A DNA stretch of 64,000 nt from Komagataeibacter intermedius TF2 (GCF_000964425.1 NZ_BANF01000039.1:1-64000); one strand, 5' to 3'; positions 35,196 to 44,162 are shown, counted from the first letter of the stretch. Numbers and translations are program-made. The notes: generated by a model from the sequence alone, not told the origin.

Positions 35196-36065
35196 GTGAT
35201 TAAGCCCCTTAAAAAAGCCGTATTGCCGGTTGCCGGTCTTGGAACGCGCTTTCTGCCCGCAACCAAGTGCGTGCCCAAGGAAATGCTGACCGTCGTCGAC
35301 CGTCCGCTGATCCAGTATGCAATCGATGAAGCACGCGAAGCAGGGATCGAGGAATTCTGCCTCGTTTCCAGCCGGGGCAAGGACTCCCTGATCGACTATT
35401 TCGATATTTCCTACGAGCTGGAAGACACGCTGAAGGCCCGCAAGAAGGCCTCCGCGCTGAAGGCGCTGGAAGCCACCCGCGTCACCCCGGGTTCCATGCT
35501 GTCCGTGCGCCAGCAGGAACCGCTGGGCCTGGGCCACGCCATCTGGTGCGCACGTGAATTCATCGGCAACGACCCGTTCGCCATCCTGCTGCCCGATGAC
35601 GTGGTGCAGAGCAAGAAGTCGTGCATCGGCCAGCTGGTTGAAGTCTATAACAAGACCGGCGGCAACGTTCTGGCCGTGACCGAAGTCCCGCGTGAGCAGA
35701 CCGGCAGCTACGGCATCCTTGATGTCGGCAAGGACGATGGCAAGACCGTCGAGGTCAAGGGCCTGGTTGAAAAGCCCGACCCGAAGGACGCGCCGTCCAC
35801 CCTGTCCGTCATTGGCCGTTACGTGCTGACCGCCGATGTGCTGAAGCACCTTGCCAAGCTGGAAAAGGGTGCCGGTGGCGAAGTGCAGCTGACCGACGCC
35901 ATGGCCAAGACAATCGGCCACGTGCCGTTCCACGGCTATCGCTACGAAGGCAAGCGTTTCGACTGCGGCAGCAAGATCGGCTTCCTGGAAGCGCAGATTG
36001 CCTTCGCGCTGGAGCGTGAAGAACTGGCGCCGGGCGTGCGTGAATTCCTTACGAAGTACAAGTGA
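35196..36065 (+). CDS. galU: UTP-glucose-1-phosphate uridylyltransferase
   Basis: This 289-aa enzyme makes UDP-glucose from UTP and glucose-1-phosphate, the precursor for cellulose, other exopolysaccharides and glycolipids. Motifs are AVLPVAGLGTRFLPATK (about residues 8-24) for nucleotide binding, VDRPLIQYAIDEA, and the LVEKPDPKDAPSTLS segment (about 187), with catalytic Lys residues kept. Translation probably starts at GTG 35196, supported by TTGAGGTAAA upstream. The stop TGA overlaps the start GTG of the following mutase (GTGA), forming a two-gene operon for sugar activation. Confidence 0.96.
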   Translation: MIKPLKKAVLPVAGLGTRFLPATKCVPKEMLTVVDRPLIQYAIDEAREAGIEEFCLVSSRGKDSLIDYFDISYELEDTLKARKKASALKALEATRVTPGSMLSVRQQEPLGLGHAIWCAREFIGNDPFAILLPDDVVQSKKSCIGQLVEVYNKTGGNVLAVTEVPREQTGSYGILDVGKDDGKTVEVKGLVEKPDPKDAPSTLSVIGRYVLTADVLKHLAKLEKGAGGEVQLTDAMAKTIGHVPFHGYRYEGKRFDCGSKIGFLEAQIAFALEREELAPGVREFLTKYK

Positions 36066-37471
36066 TCTTCCGGCACCGTTTTGATCCGACCAGCCTGCGG
36101 GAATATGACATCCGCGGGACGGTCGGCAGAACGATCAGCCCGGAAGACGCGTATGCCATCGGCCGCACGTTTGGTAACATCGTGGCCGGTGATGGCGGCA
36201 GTACTGTCGTCATCGGATATGACGGACGCCTTTCGTCCCCCTCCCTCGAACATGCCCTGGTGGAGGGGGCCGTGGCGTCCGGCATGGACGTGGTCCGCAT
36301 TGGCTGCGGTCCCACACCCATGCTGTATTTCGCCTCTGCCCGGCTGAATGCGGATGGGGCGATCATGGTCACGGGCAGCCATAACCCGCCTGACCATAAC
36401 GGTTTCAAGCTCGTACTGGCCAACAGGCCATTCTTCGGTCCACATATCCAGATGCTGGGGCAGATGGCCGCCACGGGCGATGTCGGCACGCATAAACCCG
36501 GCACGACCCGCGCGCTGGATGTAAAAGGCGCGTATATCGACCGCCTGCTGCGCGACCGTGGGGGCGATACCCGCCCGCTGAATGTCATATGGGATTGCGG
36601 CAACGGGGCCGCAGGCGATGTCCTGTCGCTTCTGGTCAGGCGCCTGCCAGGACGCCACCGCGTACTGAACGCCGCGATTGACGGCCATTTCCCCGCCCAT
36701 CATCCTGACCCGACCATTCCCGCAAACCTGCGGCAGCTGATCGCGGCCGTCCGTCAGGACGGGGCAGACCTTGGCATTGCCTTTGACGGGGATGCGGACC
36801 GTCTGGGCGTGGTGGATGATACGGGCGAAATCCTGTGGGCGGACCAGCTTCTGCTGATCCTCGCGCGCGACATGCTGCGTGACCACCCCGGCGCAACCGT
36901 CATTGCCGACATCAAGACCAGTCAGGTGGTATTTGATGAAATCGCGCGTAGCGGCGGCCAGCCCTGCATGTGGAAATCCGGCCATTCACAGATGAAGACA
37001 AGAATGGCCGAAACCGGTGCATTGCTGGCGGGCGAGATGTCGGGGCATATCTTCTTTGCCGACAGGTGGTACGGATTTGACGACGCGCTGTATGCCGCGC
37101 TCCGGCTGCTGGATGTCGTCTCCCGGCTGGACGGTCCGCTCTCGACGGTACGACGTGCATTACCCCACACTGTTTCCACCCCCGAACTGCGCTTTGCCTG
37201 TCCCGATACACGCAAATTCGACGTGATTGCGGAAGTCGCCATCCGACTGGAACAGGCTGGCGCCACTGTCTGCGATATTGATGGCGTGCGTGTCAGCACG
37301 CCGGATGGCTGGTGGCTGCTGCGCGCATCCAATACGCAGGCCTCCCTTGTCGCCCGGGCGGAAGGGACGACACAGGCGGCGCTGGACCGGCTGATGGCGA
37401 CGCTTTCGGCGCAGCTGACGCGATCTGGCGTGACGCTGCCCGATTTTTCCGATCAGGCCGCACCTCATTGA
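36062..37471 (+). CDS. Phosphomannomutase/phosphoglucomutase (AlgC-like)
   Basis: This 469-aa alpha-D-phosphohexomutase interconverts hexose-6- and hexose-1-phosphates. The N-terminus REYDIRGTVGR, the phosphoserine loop VTGSHNPPDHNG (about residue 101), the metal loop FDGDADRLGVVD (about 241) and the sugar-binding GEMSGH (about 322) are all present. The AlgC/ManB family handles mannose and glucose phosphates, so it can supply glucose-1-phosphate to the coupled galU. It starts at GTG 36062 overlapping the galU stop. A repeat-rich gap follows. Confidence 0.94.
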   Translation: MIFRHRFDPTSLREYDIRGTVGRTISPEDAYAIGRTFGNIVAGDGGSTVVIGYDGRLSSPSLEHALVEGAVASGMDVVRIGCGPTPMLYFASARLNADGAIMVTGSHNPPDHNGFKLVLANRPFFGPHIQMLGQMAATGDVGTHKPGTTRALDVKGAYIDRLLRDRGGDTRPLNVIWDCGNGAAGDVLSLLVRRLPGRHRVLNAAIDGHFPAHHPDPTIPANLRQLIAAVRQDGADLGIAFDGDADRLGVVDDTGEILWADQLLLILARDMLRDHPGATVIADIKTSQVVFDEIARSGGQPCMWKSGHSQMKTRMAETGALLAGEMSGHIFFADRWYGFDDALYAALRLLDVVSRLDGPLSTVRRALPHTVSTPELRFACPDTRKFDVIAEVAIRLEQAGATVCDIDGVRVSTPDGWWLLRASNTQASLVARAEGTTQAALDRLMATLSAQLTRSGVTLPDFSDQAAPH

Positions 37472-37767
37472 ACGTCGCCTTGGCAAAAACGTCCTTCTGT
37501 AAAGACCGTCTGAACAGTCAGCCCATGATAGCGCTTTAAAATCAAAGGATGTTTTTGATGAAGCTTTTTGCAAAAAAGCCGGCATCCCCAAATTTTTATT
37601 TTTCCCATCAATGAGTTATTTTCAAACAGTCCCTGCGTCCGCATGACAGGGGTGGATATATCCGGCGCAGGCGGTTTTTTTGTTGAATGCCGGGCCATGG
37701 GGTTTAATAAGACCCGCACCGGTCCGATATGCCGGTCATGACCCCCATGCAGGAACCGCGCGATATA
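37472..37767. other. Intergenic region with repeat remnant between the mutase and DUF3553 genes
   Basis: This 296-bp gap contains the repeat fragment at 37541-37600 and AT-rich flanks. I see no gene. The small downstream gene could use a promoter in the right part, where TTTAATAAGACCCG occurs at about 37702. Confidence 0.4.
37541..37600 (+). repeat. Dispersed palindromic repeat, partial copy
   Basis: GGATGTTTTTGATGAAGCTT continues into TTTGCAAAAAAGCCGGCATC, giving an AGCTTTTTGCAAAAAAGC hairpin. The GATGAAGCTTTTT core matches the copies at 63367 and, reversed, 25363 and 29062. The second, GC-rich hairpin of the full-length element is missing or decayed. Confidence 0.65.
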
Positions 37768-37950
37768 ATGGCCACCCCTTCCTTCCGTTCATTTCTTGTG
37801 CCGGGGCAACTCGTAAGCCATCCCGATCACCCGGAATGGGGCGAAGGGCAGGTGCAGTCCGCCATCGGGCACCGGGTAACGGTCATGTTTCCCCATGCTG
37901 GCAAGGTTCTGGTTGATGCCACGGTCGTGCAACTGACCGTGCTGTCATAA
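37768..37950 (+). CDS. DUF3553 family small protein
   Basis: This 60-aa protein consists almost wholly of the DUF3553 signature: PGQLVSHPDHPEWGEGQVQS (about residues 11-30) followed by GHRVTVMFPHAGKVLVDA. The domain is common in alphaproteobacteria and probably forms a small beta-barrel; it resembles the CarD/UvrD-associated barrel in size, but its role is unknown. The start MATPSFR at 37768 has AGGAA upstream; Met 37729 would add 13 codons without support. moaA begins 11 bases downstream, so the two are probably cotranscribed. Confidence 0.82.
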   Translation: MATPSFRSFLVPGQLVSHPDHPEWGEGQVQSAIGHRVTVMFPHAGKVLVDATVVQLTVLS

Positions 37951-37961
37951 GGGAGAGCTGC

Positions 37962-38993
37962 ATGAATACCGCATTGCTGGCTGCCCCGTTACCTGATTCC
38001 TATGGTCGTCTGCTGACTTACCTGCGCGTATCGGTCACGGACCGGTGTGACATGCGCTGCATCTACTGCATGTCCGAAGACATGTCCTTCCTGCCAAAGG
38101 CCGAGATCCTGTCGCTGGATGAACTGGCCCGGCTGTGCGCGTCCTTCATCCGGCACGGCGTGCGCAGGCTGCGCGTGACGGGGGGCGAGCCGCTGGTGCG
38201 GCGCGATGTCATGGGTTTTTTCCGCGAAATGGGCGGATGGCTGGGCCGACCGGACGGACAGGCCGGGCTGGATGAACTGACCCTGACCACCAATGCCAGC
38301 CGACTGGCCGAATTTGCCGACGGGCTGCGCGCATGTGGCGTGCGGCGGGTCAATGTCAGCCTGGATTCCCTTGATCCCGGCCGGTTCGCACGCATTACCC
38401 GGCGCGGCAACCTTGCCCGTACGCTGGACGGCATCCGCGCAGCACGGGAAGCGGGACTGGACATCCGCATCAACACCGTGGCCATGGCGGGGATAAACGC
38501 GGATGAATTCGACACCCTGATTGCATGGTGTGGCGAAATCGGCGCGGATCTGTGCCTGATCGAGACCATGCCCATGGGCGAGACGGGCGAGGACCGGACC
38601 GACCATTACCTGCCTTTGTCGGATGTGCGCCGTGACCTGCAGCAGCGCTGGACGCTGGAACCGCTATCCTACCGCACCGGCGGCCCCGCACGGTATGTCC
38701 GCATTGCCGAAACGGGACGCAGGATCGGCTTCATCACGCCCATGACCCATAATTTCTGCGAAAGCTGCAACCGTGTCCGCCTGTCCTGCACGGGGCGGCT
38801 GTATACCTGCCTCGGGCATGAAGGATCGACCGACCTGCGCGCGCCGCTCCGCGCCGGGGCGGATGACATGGACATGATGGATCACGTCCGTGCCGCCATC
38901 CTGCGCAAACCGCGCGGGCATGACTTCCTGATCGGCCGCAATGCCGATGATCCCGCCCGGGTCACACGGCACATGAGTGTCACCGGCGGATAA
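37962..38993 (+). CDS. moaA: GTP 3',8-cyclase (molybdenum cofactor synthesis)
   Basis: This 343-aa radical SAM enzyme converts GTP to 3',8-cyclo-GTP, the first step of molybdopterin synthesis. The N-terminal cluster motif is CDMRCIYC (about residues 27-34). The SAM motif GGEPLVRRD (about 73) and NVSLDSLDP follow. The C-terminal [4Fe-4S] motif CESCNRVRLSCTGRLYTCLG (about 266-285) binds GTP. The C-terminus ends in SVTGG, a close match to the conserved GG tail that is essential in MoaA. Its product chain supplies MoeA and the edge dehydrogenase. Confidence 0.97.
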   Translation: MNTALLAAPLPDSYGRLLTYLRVSVTDRCDMRCIYCMSEDMSFLPKAEILSLDELARLCASFIRHGVRRLRVTGGEPLVRRDVMGFFREMGGWLGRPDGQAGLDELTLTTNASRLAEFADGLRACGVRRVNVSLDSLDPGRFARITRRGNLARTLDGIRAAREAGLDIRINTVAMAGINADEFDTLIAWCGEIGADLCLIETMPMGETGEDRTDHYLPLSDVRRDLQQRWTLEPLSYRTGGPARYVRIAETGRRIGFITPMTHNFCESCNRVRLSCTGRLYTCLGHEGSTDLRAPLRAGADDMDMMDHVRAAILRKPRGHDFLIGRNADDPARVTRHMSVTGG

Positions 38994-39007
38994 GGGCACA
39001 CGCCATG

Positions 39008-39865
39008 TTACGGCGTTTCGCGCAGCGCATCCTCCAGACTTACGCTGAACTGCCCCGGGCGCAGGGCCTGCGGCTGCGTCGGGGCAGGGGACCAGCCCGT
39101 CATGATCGCCATATGCAGGTCCTGGCCCAAGTTCCCGTCCTCATCCACGGGCAGGCATTCCAGCGCCCCGGCCAGCAGGGCCGGATGCGTCAGTCCGCGC
39201 GTGCGTTCACGCAGGGCGTTCGTCTCCCCACCGTGGCGCAGGTCGCTCAGCAGCCCCATGGGCGTGCGATAGGACAGATGGATCACATCGGCGTCCACCA
39301 CGGGCAGGGCAAACCCCGCGCGTTGCAGCAGGCCCGCACAGTCACGCAGCCCCGGAAAGGGGGAGACGCGCGGCGAAACCCCACCACGCTGCGCCATTTC
39401 GGCATCCATCAGCGCACGCCGCAGGTCAGCCAGCGTGGGCAGTACCGGCATGCAGGCCAGGAACAGCCCATCCGGGGCCAGTATGCTGCGCACCTGCGCC
39501 AGCAGGCCCGGCAGGTCATTGATCCAGTGCAGCGACAGGCAGGCCACCACAAGATCGAAGCTGTCAGGGGCGAAAGGCAGCCATTCCGCATCCATGCACA
39601 CCGCGGGACCGGTATCTTCCGCGCACATGGGCCACGACAGGTCGGCCGTAACGGTGGGAATGCCACGCGCCCGCAGGGCGGGTGCGACAACACCCCGCCC
39701 GCCAATGTCCAGTGCCGCGCCAAAATGACGCGTAACATCATCCAGCCGGTCCAGCAGGCGATCCGTCGCTTCCGCCAGCACGGGCCGGACATGGCCGACT
39801 GTGGCGGCCGCGCGGTCGCGGTGCAGACGCACGGCATGACGGTCAAATATCTGCGGCACATCCAT
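39008..39865 (-). CDS. SAM-dependent methyltransferase (NDUFAF5/BioC-like)
   Basis: This protein of about 285 aa is a class I methyltransferase. It opens with PQIFDRHAVRLHRDRAA, the N-terminal signature of the alphaproteobacterial/mitochondrial NDUFAF5 family, followed by motif I ALDIGGRGVV (weaker than the usual GxGxG), the acidic FDLVVACLSLHWINDLPG block and LRPDGLF-like ILAPDGLFLA. NDUFAF5 homologues hydroxylate or modify complex I subunits in mitochondria; the bacterial role is not settled. MDVPQIF at 39865 is preferred as start. The longer frame from 39922 would overlap the comF start codon head to head. Confidence 0.8.
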   Translation of the reverse strand: MDVPQIFDRHAVRLHRDRAAATVGHVRPVLAEATDRLLDRLDDVTRHFGAALDIGGRGVVAPALRARGIPTVTADLSWPMCAEDTGPAVCMDAEWLPFAPDSFDLVVACLSLHWINDLPGLLAQVRSILAPDGLFLACMPVLPTLADLRRALMDAEMAQRGGVSPRVSPFPGLRDCAGLLQRAGFALPVVDADVIHLSYRTPMGLLSDLRHGGETNALRERTRGLTHPALLAGALECLPVDEDGNLGQDLHMAIMTGWSPAPTQPQALRPGQFSVSLEDALRETP

Positions 39866-39920
39866 GCTTTCGATGTGCCCCCATGTCCCGCCGCTGCCAA
39901 GCCCACGATCGTGTGAAGAC

Positions 39921-40685
39921 ATGAACCTCCACGCATCCCCCTGGTGGCGGCGGGTCGGCACGCGCATGCTGGACACGCTGTTTCCGCCCCGTTGCCTTGG
40001 CTGCGGGGCCGACGTCATGCAGGCGGGGCTGTTATGCGGGACATGCGTCAGCCAGCTGCACCTGATCACGTCCCCATATTGCCACCGCTGCGCGCTGCCG
40101 TTTCCCTCCCGCGCCGCAGGTGGCCCGACGCTGACCTGCACCACATGCGCCGAAACCCCGCCGCCGTGGCATGAAGGGCGTGCCGCGATGGTCTATGACG
40201 ACATGCCGCGCCGCCTGATCCTGCCACTGAAATATGCGGACCGGACGGAAAACGCAGCGCTGCTGGCGCGTTACATGGCGGCAGCCGCTACCGGACTGGT
40301 GCAGAAAGACAGCATTTTCATACCCGTGCCCCTGCACCGGCTGCGCCTGTTTGCCCGACGGTACAATCAGGCGGCGCTGCTGGCAGGTGCGCTGGCGGGA
40401 CGGACAGGGGCCACGTTTCTGCCCGACGGGCTGGAACGCCTGCGGGCTACCCCCGCGCTGAAGGGGCAGGGCAGGGCGCGGCGGCACGACATCATGCGCG
40501 GCGCGATTGGCGTGCGCGCCCACAGGCGTCGTGACATTGCGGGGCGGCATGTCATCGTGGTGGACGATGTCATGACCACCGGCGCAACCCTTGCGGCATG
40601 TGCACGCAGTCTGTGCGATGCAGGTGCGGCACGGGTCGATGTGCTGGCCGCCGCCCGTGCCTGTGGCCAGCACGAACAACAATAG
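39921..40685 (+). CDS. ComF family protein (phosphoribosyltransferase fold)
   Basis: This 254-aa protein has an N-terminal Zn-finger-like region (RCLGCGADV, CGTC, CHRC, CTTC; about residues 23-80) and a type I phosphoribosyltransferase domain with the PRPP loop HVIVVDDVMTTGATL (about 213-227). ComF supports DNA uptake in competent species, but in most alphaproteobacteria its role is unproven. The start is uncertain: MNLHASP at 39921 or a frame from 39864. It is divergent from the NDUFAF5-like gene, a conserved alphaproteobacterial pairing, with grxC following. Confidence 0.88.
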   Translation: MNLHASPWWRRVGTRMLDTLFPPRCLGCGADVMQAGLLCGTCVSQLHLITSPYCHRCALPFPSRAAGGPTLTCTTCAETPPPWHEGRAAMVYDDMPRRLILPLKYADRTENAALLARYMAAAATGLVQKDSIFIPVPLHRLRLFARRYNQAALLAGALAGRTGATFLPDGLERLRATPALKGQGRARRHDIMRGAIGVRAHRRRDIAGRHVIVVDDVMTTGATLAACARSLCDAGAARVDVLAAARACGQHEQQ

Positions 40686-40751
40686 GGTAAACTGGGCACC
40701 AGACCCGCCCGACCATGGGGGCGGACACACACCAGACCAAGCGAAGGTTCA

Positions 40752-41012
40752 ATGCCGTCTATTGACATCTATACCCAGCCCGGCTGCCCATACTGCATCC
40801 GCGCGGTCCGACTGCTGGCGCACAAGGGCGTGCCCTTCAACGAAATCAATGCCCCGCACGGCACGCCGGAACGCGCGGATTCGATCCGCCGTTCGGGTGG
40901 GCGCACCACCGTGCCGCAGATATTCATCGACAATACGCCCCTTGGCGGCTGTGATGACCTGATGGCGCTGGACCGCTCGGGCAAACTCGATACCCTTCTG
41001 GGCAAGGGCTGA
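40752..41012 (+). CDS. grxC: Glutaredoxin 3
   Basis: This 86-aa dithiol glutaredoxin has the active site CPYC (about residues 12-15), cis-Pro in TTVPQIFID (about 56) and the GG in TPLGGCDDL that binds glutathione. It reduces protein disulfides and ribonucleotide reductase using glutathione. The length is normal for GrxC. It lies 66 bases after comF and 25 bases before the DUF1178 gene, the usual alphaproteobacterial order. Confidence 0.96.
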   Translation: MPSIDIYTQPGCPYCIRAVRLLAHKGVPFNEINAPHGTPERADSIRRSGGRTTVPQIFIDNTPLGGCDDLMALDRSGKLDTLLGKG

Positions 41013-41037
41013 CACAGGGCACACGGACGGAGAGGGC

Positions 41038-41496
41038 ATGATCCGGTACCAGCTACGATGTCGTGCAGGCCATGAATTTGAAGGATGGTTTCCCGGCAGC
41101 AGCGCATTCGAACAGCAGGCGGCGCGCGGCCTTCTGTCGTGCCCGCAATGCGGAACGGCGGATGTCAGCCGCGCGCTCATGGCGCCAGCGATCCATACTG
41201 CAGCCCCCCGGCAGGGGACGGACGCGCCACAGCCCCCCGCAGCCACGCCACCCGGCCATGCGTCAGCGGGAGTGCCCGATGCCATGATCGCTCTGTTACA
41301 GAAAATACGCCACACGGTAGAGGAACATTGTGACGACGTGGGGGACCGCTTTGCCAGCGAGGCCCTGGACATGCACCGGGGCAAGAGCGAGGCCCGTGGC
41401 ATCTATGGCAGCATGACGCCACAGGAACAGGCCGAACTTGATGAGGAAGGGGTGGACGTCCATGCCATCCCGTGGGTCCGCCGGGCCGACAGCTAG
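41038..41496 (+). CDS. DUF1178 family protein
   Basis: This 152-aa protein matches DUF1178: it begins MIRYQLRCRAGHEFEGWF, has a Zn-ribbon-like CPQCG (about residues 39-43), a Pro-rich middle, and the C-terminal block DVGDRFASEALDMHRG then GIYGSMTPQEQAELDEEGV. The family is common in alphaproteobacteria beside grxC and of unknown function. Only part of a four-Cys Zn site is visible (Cys 8, 39, 42 and possibly one more). Confidence 0.88.
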   Translation: MIRYQLRCRAGHEFEGWFPGSSAFEQQAARGLLSCPQCGTADVSRALMAPAIHTAAPRQGTDAPQPPAATPPGHASAGVPDAMIALLQKIRHTVEEHCDDVGDRFASEALDMHRGKSEARGIYGSMTPQEQAELDEEGVDVHAIPWVRRADS

Positions 41497-41562
41497 AGGG
41501 AACACGCAAGCGCGCGGCACGCACACTACCGCGCCACGCGCCATGTGGGGGAACGATTGGAA

Positions 41563-42087
41563 ATGCACGACAGCAAAAGCCACACAGGTACGCGCCAGAC
41601 CGGATACCGCATGGGGGGCGGCCTTGCGCGCTGGCTGGCCAGGGGCGCCATTGCCGCCTTATGCGCGGTGGCGATCGGGGCCACCAACCTGCCCACGGCC
41701 CATGCCGAGGGGGGCGAGCCGGACATAATCGGCCGGTGGATGACGAAGGACCATGATGGCGTGTTTGAAATTTCCCATTGCGGGAATGAAATCTGCGGGC
41801 GGCTGGCTGGCGTGCGCTATACGACCGAAATGCCGCGCGACAAGCGTGGCGAGCCGGAATGCAACCTGCCCATGCTGAACGGGTTCACGCCCGACCCGAA
41901 GGAAGAGGGGCACTGGAACGGACACGTGACCGATCCCGACACGGGACATGTCTATCATGCCAAGCTGTGGGTGTCCCAGTCGGGGGACCTCAAGCTGCGT
42001 GGTTTCGTCGCCGTGCCTTTATTTGGTGAAACCGAAACGTGGAGCCGCTATACTGGTACGATCGGCCCGGCGTGCAAACTGCCCTGA
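41563..42087 (+). CDS. DUF2147 family exported protein
   Basis: This 174-aa exported protein has a signal peptide (LARGAIAALCAVAIGATNLPTAHA) followed by the DUF2147 domain: IIGRWMTKDHDGVFEISHCG and CGRLAGVRY near its start, and a C-terminal beta part with LWVSQSGDLKLRGFVAVPLFGETETW. The two Cys near residues 75 and 80 fit the domain pattern. DUF2147 proteins are periplasmic lipocalin-like beta-barrels of unknown ligand. Met 41563 is chosen; a GTG six codons upstream is possible. A Tat-exported lactonase-like gene follows. Confidence 0.85.
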   Translation: MHDSKSHTGTRQTGYRMGGGLARWLARGAIAALCAVAIGATNLPTAHAEGGEPDIIGRWMTKDHDGVFEISHCGNEICGRLAGVRYTTEMPRDKRGEPECNLPMLNGFTPDPKEEGHWNGHVTDPDTGHVYHAKLWVSQSGDLKLRGFVAVPLFGETETWSRYTGTIGPACKLP

Positions 42088-42133
42088 AGGCCCCAGAAAA
42101 CAATTCTCAACCAATGGGGATGATCCTTATTCC

Positions 42134-43363
42134 ATGAGCTGCAATATTTCCCGCCGTGCCTTTGCCACCGCACTGGCCGCCGCCGGTGTGCCCGCCCTGT
42201 CGCGCCGCGCCGTGGCACAGGTCGCGACCAGGCCGCGCACCATCTGCTATATCGGTGGCTATACCCAGCATGGACCGCCCGGCGGGGCTGGCAACGGGCA
42301 GGGCATTTCCGTGTTCGAGATGAACCCCGACACCAGCAGCCTGTCGCCGCTCATGACCTATGTGGACATCGCCAGCCCCTCGTTCATGGCCATGTCCGCT
42401 GATTTCAGGCATCTTTACGCCCTCAGTGAAATCAATGACTTCAACGCCAATGGCGAAGGCTGCGTCACGGCGTTTTCCGTCAACCGCTCCAGCGGGGAAC
42501 TGACCAAGCTCAACGTCGTGCGGTCAGGCGGCGCGGTGCCCGCGCATCTCAGCGTGCATGCATCAGGCAAGTACGTCCTGGTGGCCAATTACATGGGCGG
42601 CACGGTCGGCGTCCTGCCCATTCACCCTGATGGCAGCCTGGGCGATCCGACGGACGTGGTGCACAATACCGGCCCGCGCATGCCCGACCGTGCCGCGGAT
42701 AACCCGCCGGGCAACTTCGCCATAAGCGACCATTCCAGCGCGCATGTCCACATGGTGGCGTCCGACCCGTCAGGCCGGTACGTGCTGGCGTGTGATGCAG
42801 GACTGGACCGGGTGTACGTCTGGACGCTGGACCTGCATACCGGCAGGCTGGTCCCTGCCAGAACGCCGTTCATCACCATGACGCCGGGCTCCGCGCCGCG
42901 CCACTTCTCCTTCAACGGGAAGGGGACGATGATCTACATCCTGGGCGAGCAGGATTCGAAAGTGGTCGCCGCCACCTTCAACCCCCAGACCGGCGAAATC
43001 GTGCCCCAGCAGACCGTCAGCACCGTGACCCCGCATTTCCGGGGCAGCACGCTGGCGGCGGGCATCCTGCTCTCGCCCAACGGCAAATACCTGTACGTAT
43101 CGAACCGGCTGGGTGATTCGCTGGCCAGCTTCCATGTGAATGACGACGGTACGCTCAACCTGGTTGAAGAAATCTGGATGCATGCCGATTATGGCCGCGC
43201 GATGATGTTCGACCCCAGCGGCACCTACCTGTTCTGCGCCAACCAGCGCAGCGATTCCGTCACGTCATTCAAGGTCAATGCCCAGACTGGCGTGCTGGAC
43301 TTCACATGGAACTTCACCCCGGTGGGCAGCCCGACGACATTCGCGTTCATGAATACGATCTGA
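42134..43363 (+). CDS. Tat-exported lactonase family (7-bladed beta-propeller) protein
   Basis: This 409-aa protein has a Tat signal (ISRRAFATALAAAGVPAL) and a lactonase/6-phosphogluconolactonase-like beta-propeller with repeated blades such as YIGGYTQHG, AHLSVHASGKYVLVANYMGG, SDPSGRYVLACDAG, LSPNGKYLYVSNRLGDSLA and FDPSGTYLFCANQRSDSV. Cytoplasmic YbhE/Pgl hydrolyses 6-phosphogluconolactone; an exported copy more likely acts on sugar lactones such as gluconolactone, which acetic acid bacteria make in the periplasm. The substrate is inferred, not shown. It converges on ubiG with 31 bases between. Confidence 0.87.
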   Translation: MSCNISRRAFATALAAAGVPALSRRAVAQVATRPRTICYIGGYTQHGPPGGAGNGQGISVFEMNPDTSSLSPLMTYVDIASPSFMAMSADFRHLYALSEINDFNANGEGCVTAFSVNRSSGELTKLNVVRSGGAVPAHLSVHASGKYVLVANYMGGTVGVLPIHPDGSLGDPTDVVHNTGPRMPDRAADNPPGNFAISDHSSAHVHMVASDPSGRYVLACDAGLDRVYVWTLDLHTGRLVPARTPFITMTPGSAPRHFSFNGKGTMIYILGEQDSKVVAATFNPQTGEIVPQQTVSTVTPHFRGSTLAAGILLSPNGKYLYVSNRLGDSLASFHVNDDGTLNLVEEIWMHADYGRAMMFDPSGTYLFCANQRSDSVTSFKVNAQTGVLDFTWNFTPVGSPTTFAFMNTI

Positions 43364-43394
43364 CGCCAGGCGGTGCCCGTCCGGGGCGCCGTGC

Positions 43395-44162
43395 TCAGTC
43401 GCGCACCATCGCCGCGACGTAGTTCACCGCCATGTCGCGGCTTTCACGCCAGCCCCCGGGGCTGGGCACCATACCCGCGATATCGGTTATGCGCAGGCCC
43501 GCGCGGGCCGCGTACTGCCCCATTTCGGCCGGGGTAATGAACTTGCGCCAGTCATGCGTGCCAACCGGCAGAAGGCGCAGGACGTATTCCGCCCCGATCT
43601 TGGCCATGGCCATGGACCGCCACGTGCGGTTCATGGTCGAAACCACCATGGCGCCACCGGGCCGCAGCATGCCGCCAAGCATGCGCAGGAAGGCTGCGGG
43701 ATCGGTTACATGCTCGATCACCTCCAGCGCGGAAATCGCGTCAAAACGCGCGCCTTCGGCCACCAGTTCCTCGGCGCTGCCACAACGGTAGGACAGCGGG
43801 CCCGCGGATGCGGGCAGGGGATGCCGGCGCATGTGCAGCCGACCGGCCGTAATCGCCGCCTGTGACGCATCCAGGCCGGTCACGTCGAATCCGGCGCGGG
43901 CGAATGCCTCGCTGGCCAGCCCCGCGCCACAGCCAATGTCCAGCAGCGTGCGGCGCGCGCCATCATCCGCCACCGGGGGGAGCAGGTGACGCATGCTCCA
44001 GCCCGTGCGCAGGTCGTTCATGGCGTGCAGGGGGCGCATCGGGCCAGCGGGATCCCACCACCGGGCAGCCAGATCGCTGAAATGGGCGATCTCCTCCGGG
44101 GCGACGGAATCTGCCGACAGAACGGGCGAATCGTGATGCTGCATGGGTGCACCGCCTTTCAT
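43395..44162 (-). CDS. ubiG: Ubiquinone biosynthesis O-methyltransferase UbiG
   Basis: This 255-aa methyltransferase performs both O-methylations in ubiquinone synthesis. The N-terminal FSDLAARWWDPAGPMRPLHAMN signature, motif I LLDIGCGAGLASE (about residue 73), LEVIEHVTDP (about 147) and the membrane-associating NRTWRSMAMAKIGAEYVL region are all typical. The start at 44162 has GGGAG nine bases upstream; Met 44144 is an alternative. It is divergent from lysC, the usual alphaproteobacterial arrangement. Confidence 0.95.
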   Translation of the reverse strand: MKGGAPMQHHDSPVLSADSVAPEEIAHFSDLAARWWDPAGPMRPLHAMNDLRTGWSMRHLLPPVADDGARRTLLDIGCGAGLASEAFARAGFDVTGLDASQAAITAGRLHMRRHPLPASAGPLSYRCGSAEELVAEGARFDAISALEVIEHVTDPAAFLRMLGGMLRPGGAMVVSTMNRTWRSMAMAKIGAEYVLRLLPVGTHDWRKFITPAEMGQYAARAGLRITDIAGMVPSPGGWRESRDMAVNYVAAMVRD

